DNA from: Acidimicrobiaceae bacterium
GTDB taxonomy: Bacteria > Actinomycetota > Acidimicrobiia > Acidimicrobiales > Aldehydirespiratoraceae
Length of the DNA stretch: 64,000 bases
Assembly: GCA_009843735.1 (NCBI GenBank)
Contig: VYCW01000041.1
Span: 25,879 to 89,878 of the forward strand
Direction: 5' to 3'
Within the stretch, counting starts at the first letter, position 1; the number at the start of each line of letters is the position of its first letter. The translations under genes and the position numbers were made by a program. The notes beneath the pieces are model-generated. The model did not search any database. It worked only from the letters and a program-made list of their open reading frames with translations, and was not told the DNA's origin. Below, in pieces: positions 60,098-64,000 of the stretch.

Positions 60098-61026
60098 ATG
60101 GACTTGCTGGGGAAGCCCAGCCCCTCGTGATCCTGGCCGTACATGCTGGCATTGAGGCGGGCCGCGGCCATCAGCTTGGCCACCACCGGGCCCAGCTCGG
60201 CCGGGTTGTCGGGCTGGACCTCCACCGGGCCGAGGTGCCAGCCCTCGGCGATGCCGAGGTTCTGGCCCCGAACGTCGAAGACCCGGCCGGTCACGTTGGC
60301 CGCCTCGGGGCTGGCCAGCCACGCCGTGATCACCGCGATCCAGCGAGGGTCGATGCTGTCCTTGAACTCCTCGCTCGCCTCGTCGCCGCCCATGAGCGGG
60401 GCGGTGAGTCGCGACCAGGCCGTGGGGGCCAGGCAGTTGACGGTCACGCCGTAGCGGACCAGCTCCTGGGCCGCGATCACGGTGAAGGCGGCGATGCCCG
60501 CCTTGGCCGCGCCGTAGTTGGTCTGCCCGACGTTGCCGTAGATGCCCGACGGTGACGACGTGTTGATGATGCGCCCGTAGGTCTCCTCGCCCGACTTGGC
60601 CTTGTTGCGCCAGTAGGTGGCGGCGTGGTGCGACGGGCCGAAGGTGCCCTTGAGGTGCACGGCGATCACCGTGTCCCAGTCGTCCTCGGTCATCGAGAAC
60701 ACCATCCGGTCGCGCAGGATGCCGGCGTTGTTGACCACGATGTTGATGTCGCCGAAGGTGTCGATGGCCTGTTGCACCATGGCCCCGGCGTCGTCGAGGC
60801 TGGCCACGCTGCCGCCGTTGACGACGGCCTCGCCCCCGGCCGAGGTGATGGCCTCGACGACCTCGGCCGCCGGTGTGAGATCGGAGCCGCCACCGAACTC
60901 GTCGCCGCCCAAATCGTTGACCACGACCTTGGCCCCGTGCTCGGCGAGCATCAGCGCGTGCTCGCGCCCGATGCCGCGGCCTGCACCGGTGACCAGTGCC
61001 ACCTTGCCTTCGAGAAGCCTGCTCAT
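60094..61026 (-). CDS. MFE-2-like short-chain (3R)-hydroxyacyl-CoA dehydrogenase
   Basis: A 310-residue SDR resembling the dehydrogenase half of peroxisomal multifunctional enzyme 2. TGAGRGIGREHALMLAEHGAKVVVNDLGG, VVNNAGILRDRMVFSMTEDDW, NTSSPSGIYGNVGQTNYGAAKAG (Ser, Tyr, Lys) and a long C-terminal tail with RVFDVRGQNLGIAEGWHLG. ATG start. In actinobacteria such proteins are used in steroid or fatty-acid beta-oxidation. Confidence 0.92.
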   Translation of the reverse strand: MSRLLEGKVALVTGAGRGIGREHALMLAEHGAKVVVNDLGGDEFGGGSDLTPAAEVVEAITSAGGEAVVNGGSVASLDDAGAMVQQAIDTFGDINIVVNNAGILRDRMVFSMTEDDWDTVIAVHLKGTFGPSHHAATYWRNKAKSGEETYGRIINTSSPSGIYGNVGQTNYGAAKAGIAAFTVIAAQELVRYGVTVNCLAPTAWSRLTAPLMGGDEASEEFKDSIDPRWIAVITAWLASPEAANVTGRVFDVRGQNLGIAEGWHLGPVEVQPDNPAELGPVVAKLMAAARLNASMYGQDHEGLGFPSKSI

Positions 61027-61111
61027 GGAGCCTCCTGGTCTAAGAGCCGTCGACCTCGGGGCGTCACGCTAGCGGTCTACAGACCTGCCCCGGTGAGGGC
61101 CGGCGCCGATT

Positions 61112-61720
61112 TCACCACCCTCTGGCGATCCACTCGTCAAGCTGCGGGGACTCGGTGCCGATGGTGGTGTCGAGGCCGTGGCCGGGCAGCACGATCGTGG
61201 ATCCGTCGAATCGGGAGAAGATCCGATCCTCGATGGAGCGGATGATGGTTCCGAAGTCGCCGCCCTCGTACTGGGTGGCGCCCGGACCGCCGGGGAACAG
61301 GGTGTCTCCGGTGAACAGCAGCGGCGTCCCCTCCACATGGAACGACATCGAGCCCGGGGTGTGACCCGGCGTGTGCAGGGTGCGCAGCCGCAGCCGCCCG
61401 ATCTCCACGACGGTGTCGTCCTCCAGCAGGTAGTCGTAGCTGGGCAGCATGGCCGCGTCCTCGGCGGTCACCCCCACCTCGTAGCCGGCGTCCCGCACGG
61501 CCGGGATGGCCTGGATGTGATCCCAGTGCCCGTGGGTCTCCAGCACGGTGCGAACACCGAGGGTGCGGCACAGCTCCAGGAGACGCTCGTGCTCGTTGGC
61601 CGCGTCGATCAGCACGGCCTCGCCGGTGGACGTGCAGCGGATCACGAAGACGTTGTTCTCCACGGGGCCGACCACCACCTTGTGGACCTCGACCCCGGTG
61701 TCGGACCAGTGCAATGTCAT
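61112..61720 (-). CDS. Metallo-beta-lactamase fold hydrolase (glyoxalase II-like)
   Basis: A 202-residue MBL protein: ETHGHWDHIQAI (HxHxDH), LHTPGHTPGSMSF, LFTGDTLFPGG and VLPGHGLDT supply the two metal sites. Size and motifs match the glyoxalase II/thioester hydrolase group (mycothiol-dependent in many actinobacteria). ATG start, cotranscription with the next minus-strand gene is possible but not required. Confidence 0.92.
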   Translation of the reverse strand: MTLHWSDTGVEVHKVVVGPVENNVFVIRCTSTGEAVLIDAANEHERLLELCRTLGVRTVLETHGHWDHIQAIPAVRDAGYEVGVTAEDAAMLPSYDYLLEDDTVVEIGRLRLRTLHTPGHTPGSMSFHVEGTPLLFTGDTLFPGGPGATQYEGGDFGTIIRSIEDRIFSRFDGSTIVLPGHGLDTTIGTESPQLDEWIARGW

Positions 61721-61804
61721 GGCCCGACCCTATCGGGCCCTCCCTTGGCGACGGGGCGGGCGATTGCGGCGGGGCGACTGAGACTCGGCACTGAGGCTTG
61801 GCGC

Positions 61805-62068
61805 TCAGTCGGCGAGGATGCGCACCTCGCCCCGGATAGCGCCCGGCGCGCCGCAGCACCAGCACGGCACCGACGACGACCCCCGCCACATGACGTCGCA
61901 GTTCTCGCAGCGCAGCGCGTAGGGCGCCTCACCGGCGGGCATCGACGGCTCCGGCGGGAGCTCGGCCGGGCGGGGTCGGCCGTGCAGCAGCCGGGTCACC
62001 GCGGCTGACACGGCACGATCCAGGGCACGCGCTGGGAATGCGACCATCTGACGCACGCGCGTCACCAT
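61805..62068 (-). CDS. Small zinc-ribbon protein, unknown
   Basis: An 87-residue protein: a basic helix (RVRQMVAFPARALDRAV), a proline-rich linker, and a four-Cys zinc ribbon (CENC...CWCC) at residues about 54-70. The function is unknown. ATG 62068 is chosen; ATG 62047 is a possible shorter start. It diverges from the cyclophilin gene by 127 bases. Confidence 0.6.
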   Translation of the reverse strand: MVTRVRQMVAFPARALDRAVSAAVTRLLHGRPRPAELPPEPSMPAGEAPYALRCENCDVMWRGSSSVPCWCCGAPGAIRGEVRILAD

Positions 62069-62195
62069 AGAGTGCAGTCGCGCGCGGGTGGATGATCCCC
62101 AGCCTCGACGGGGGTTCGCCGGCCTCGACAAGGGTTTGCGGACAGCCCCGGTAGGGTCGCTCAGTCTTTGCCGGCTCGAGCACGAGGAGTCAACC

Positions 62196-62756
62196 GTGGC
62201 CGTCACACCCTGCCCCGCCGAGGACGGATCGAGCCCGGTCCGCCGCGAGTTCTCCGAGCCGCCGCCGATGTGCATCGACGCCACCAAGCGGTACACCGCG
62301 ACGATGGACACCTCGATGGGGTCTCTCACCATCGCCCTCGATGCGGCGGCGGCGCCGTTGACGGTCAACAACTTCGTGGTGCTGGCCCGGTACCACTATT
62401 ACGACGGGGTGATCTTCCATCGCATCATCAACGGCTTCGTGTGCCAGGGCGGCGATCCCACGGGCACCGGCCGCGGCGGCCCCGGCTACCGCTTCGCCGA
62501 CGAGCTGCCCAAGCCGGGTCGATACGAGATCGGCTCGCTGGCTATGGCCAACGCCGGCCCCAACACCAACGGCAGCCAGTTCTTCCTCATCAGCGGCCCC
62601 AATGGCGCCGGGCTGCCGCCGCAGTACTCGCTGTTCGGCAAGGTCGTGTCGGGACTCGATGTGGTGGACGCCATGCAGCGTGTCGACACCGACCGCAACG
62701 ACCGCCCGCTCACCGACGTGACCATCAACTCGGTGACGATCACCGAGTCGGACTAA
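62196..62756 (+). CDS. Cyclophilin-type peptidyl-prolyl isomerase
   Basis: A 186-residue cyclophilin: FHRIINGFVCQGGDPTGTGRGGPGYRF, MANAGPNTNGSQFFLIS, and QYSLFGKVVSGLDVVDAMQRVDTD are the core motifs, with the catalytic Arg in FHRI. The N-terminal 40 residues are non-conserved and carry no signal, so it is cytoplasmic. The GTG start has GAGGAG seven bases upstream. Confidence 0.94.
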   Translation: MAVTPCPAEDGSSPVRREFSEPPPMCIDATKRYTATMDTSMGSLTIALDAAAAPLTVNNFVVLARYHYYDGVIFHRIINGFVCQGGDPTGTGRGGPGYRFADELPKPGRYEIGSLAMANAGPNTNGSQFFLISGPNGAGLPPQYSLFGKVVSGLDVVDAMQRVDTDRNDRPLTDVTINSVTITESD

Positions 62757-62815
62757 GTGGCGACTGGGTAGCGTCGGAATCCCCCGGGGGACGAGCCCGA
62801 ACAGGAGCACACGAG

Positions 62816-63667
62816 ATGGAAATCAGCACAGTCGGCGTGATCGGCGTCGGGACCATGGGCAGCGGGGTCGTGGAGGTCGCCGCCCGCACCGGCCTGCAGG
62901 TCGTGGCCCGTGAGGCGACGCCCGAGCTGGTGGAGGCCGGCCGTGGCCGGGTGGAGAAGTCGATGGACCGGGGCGTCGCCCGGGGCAAGCTCGACGAGGC
63001 CGCCCGCGACGCCGCGTCCGCGGCCATCGCATGGACCACCGACCTGGAAGACCTGGCCGGCTGTCAGCTGGTGCTGGAGGCAGTGCCAGAGAGACTGCCG
63101 CTCAAGCTCGAGATCTTCGGCGTGCTCGACCGGGTCCTGGACCCCGCCGCGATCATGGCCACCAACACGTCGTCGATACCCATCATCGACGTGGCCATGG
63201 GCACGTCCCGCCCCGAGCAGGTGCTGGGCATGCACTTCTTCAACCCGGCCACGGTGATGAAGCTGGTTGAGGTGATCAGCACCCAGCTCACCGCGCCGGA
63301 GGTGACCGAGGCCGCCACCGCGTTCGCCACCGACACCCTGGGCAAGCGGGTGGTGCCCGCTCCGGACCGGGCCGGTTTCGTGGTCAACAAGCTGCTGGTC
63401 CCCTACATCTGCCAGGCCATCGAGATGTACGAGTCGGGCCATGCGTCGGCCAGCGACATCGACGACGCCATGAAGCTGGGGGCCGGGCATCCCATGGGGC
63501 CCCTGACGCTGGCCGACCTGATCGGGCTCGACGTGTGTCTGTTCACGGCCGAGTCGCTCTACGCCGAGTACGCCGAGCGCTTCTACGCACCACCTCCGCT
63601 GCTGCGCCGCATGGTGGCCGCCGGCCGGCTGGGACGTAAGACCGGCCGCGGCTTCTACGACTACTGA
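62816..63667 (+). CDS. 3-hydroxybutyryl-CoA dehydrogenase
   Basis: A 283-residue two-domain 3-hydroxyacyl-CoA dehydrogenase. GVIGVGTMGSGV binds NAD, GMHFFNPATVMKLVEVI carries the catalytic His, and the C-terminal domain has DRAGFVVNKLLVPYICQAIEMYESGHAS and GHPMGPLTLADLIGLD. The length matches Hbd/FadB2. ATG 62816 has AGGAG eight bases before it. It probably serves butyryl/acetoacetyl-CoA metabolism. Confidence 0.95.
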   Translation: MEISTVGVIGVGTMGSGVVEVAARTGLQVVAREATPELVEAGRGRVEKSMDRGVARGKLDEAARDAASAAIAWTTDLEDLAGCQLVLEAVPERLPLKLEIFGVLDRVLDPAAIMATNTSSIPIIDVAMGTSRPEQVLGMHFFNPATVMKLVEVISTQLTAPEVTEAATAFATDTLGKRVVPAPDRAGFVVNKLLVPYICQAIEMYESGHASASDIDDAMKLGAGHPMGPLTLADLIGLDVCLFTAESLYAEYAERFYAPPPLLRRMVAAGRLGRKTGRGFYDY

Positions 63668-63683
63668 GCCGCCACCCTGCACC

Positions 63684-63730
63684 AACTTCCGGTGATTAAG
63701 GGGAATTGTCGCCCGCAACCGCCGGAAGTT
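63684..63730. repeat. Inverted repeat between convergent genes
   Basis: AACTTCCGG (63684-63692) and CCGGAAGTT (63722-63730) are perfect 9-bp arms around a 29-base loop. It overlaps the end of the minus-strand gene and follows the dehydrogenase stop, so it may act as a transcription terminator; no T-run is present. Confidence 0.4.
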
Positions 63731-64000
63731 CGCTCCACCAGCGGGCGGCGGCGGCCCGGGCCTCGGCCTCGAGGGAGATGGCCTCGTAGGCCTGCCGGTG
63801 GTTGCGCAACCGCCACAGGTTGACGAAGTACTCCCCCACGTAGCGCCGCAGGAACCGGGCCGTGCCCAACTCGGCGTACTGCTCCACATGCACCAACTCG
63901 TGGGCGAGCAGCGTCCGGCGCCCTGAGCGGTCGTCGTCCCGGAGGACGAGGATGAGCCGTCCCAGGGTCATGCCGTGCATTCCGGGTGACAGCACCGGAA
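63696..64000 (-). CDS. Zincin-like (DUF4157-type) metallopeptidase domain, partial
   Basis: About 101 residues are visible, cut by the right edge. LLAHELVHVEQYAELG is the HExxH zinc motif, with FLRRYVGEYFVNLWRLRNHRQAYEAISLEAEAR following, which agrees with DUF4157-type domains. Family members have more sequence before this point, so the true start is probably outside the window; a GTG at 63995 is possible but gives an unusually short domain. Function is unknown. Confidence 0.72.
   Translation of the reverse strand, partial: PVLSPGMHGMTLGRLILVLRDDDRSGRRTLLAHELVHVEQYAELGTARFLRRYVGEYFVNLWRLRNHRQAYEAISLEAEARAAAARWWSELPAVAGDNSP

Overview
The window is GC-rich, densely packed DNA. Many starts are GTG or TTG, and many neighbouring genes overlap by GTGA or ATGA. 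Together with CoA-thioester catabolism, LLM flavin enzymes and Tat-exported proteins, this points to an actinobacterium, possibly an Acidimicrobiia-like environmental lineage. That placement is inference; no rRNA is present. I saw no CRISPR array, transposase or phage gene, and no gene-free gap over 300 bases.

Region 1 (1-9.3 kb, minus strand) is one translationally coupled operon. It encodes a small zinc subunit, HyuA-like and HyuB-like subunits, an unknown 249-residue protein, a second HyuA-like subunit, a thiolase-like protein with its OB-fold/zinc-ribbon partner, and an acyl-CoA synthetase cut by the window edge. The set matches an acetone/acetophenone-carboxylase type enzyme plus CoA activation and C-C cleavage.

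Region 2 (9.5-18.5 kb) is mixed: a Cache-domain protein, a decayed DUF1761 gene, peptide release factor 3, a sulfatase-P450-dehydrogenase-like operon, a membrane protein, tRNA-Ala(TGC) and a nitrilase-family amidase.

Region 3 (18.5-31.5 kb) holds the most unusual material. First comes a methylamine-dehydrogenase-like maturation set: MauE, a MauD-like thioredoxin, and a Tat-exported Cys-rich MauA-like module fused to three SLH repeats. Next is a RiPP locus with an NHLP (nitrile-hydratase-like leader) precursor and an 11-residue core after Gly-Gly. Around it are a covalent-flavin oxidase, an unknown 351-residue protein, a nearby Fe/2-oxoglutarate dioxygenase, a miniature HlyD-like protein, a C39 peptidase-transporter and the second NHLM-type ABC transporter. 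No standard RiPP maturase (radical SAM, LanM, YcaO) is visible.

Region 4 (31.5-58.7 kb) is a large catabolic and uptake regulon: amidohydrolase, four LLM flavin monooxygenases, two RidA proteins, two Rieske oxygenases, a heme-oxygenase-like diiron candidate, MaoC, three alpha/beta hydrolases, FAH, three-gene ABC importer, MmgE/PrpD, acyl-CoA dehydrogenase, two guanidine-modifying pentein paralogues, two SDRs and a CoA transferase. A GntR/FCD regulator sits inside it. A recurring site (AAAGTGTCNGACCTTT-like) lies between -35 and -10 at four promoters and in two further divergent intergenic regions, suggesting one local regulator.

Region 5 (58.8-64 kb) carries an orphan histidine kinase, an MFE-2-like SDR, an MBL hydrolase, a small zinc-ribbon protein, a cyclophilin, 3-hydroxybutyryl-CoA dehydrogenase and a partial zincin-like gene.
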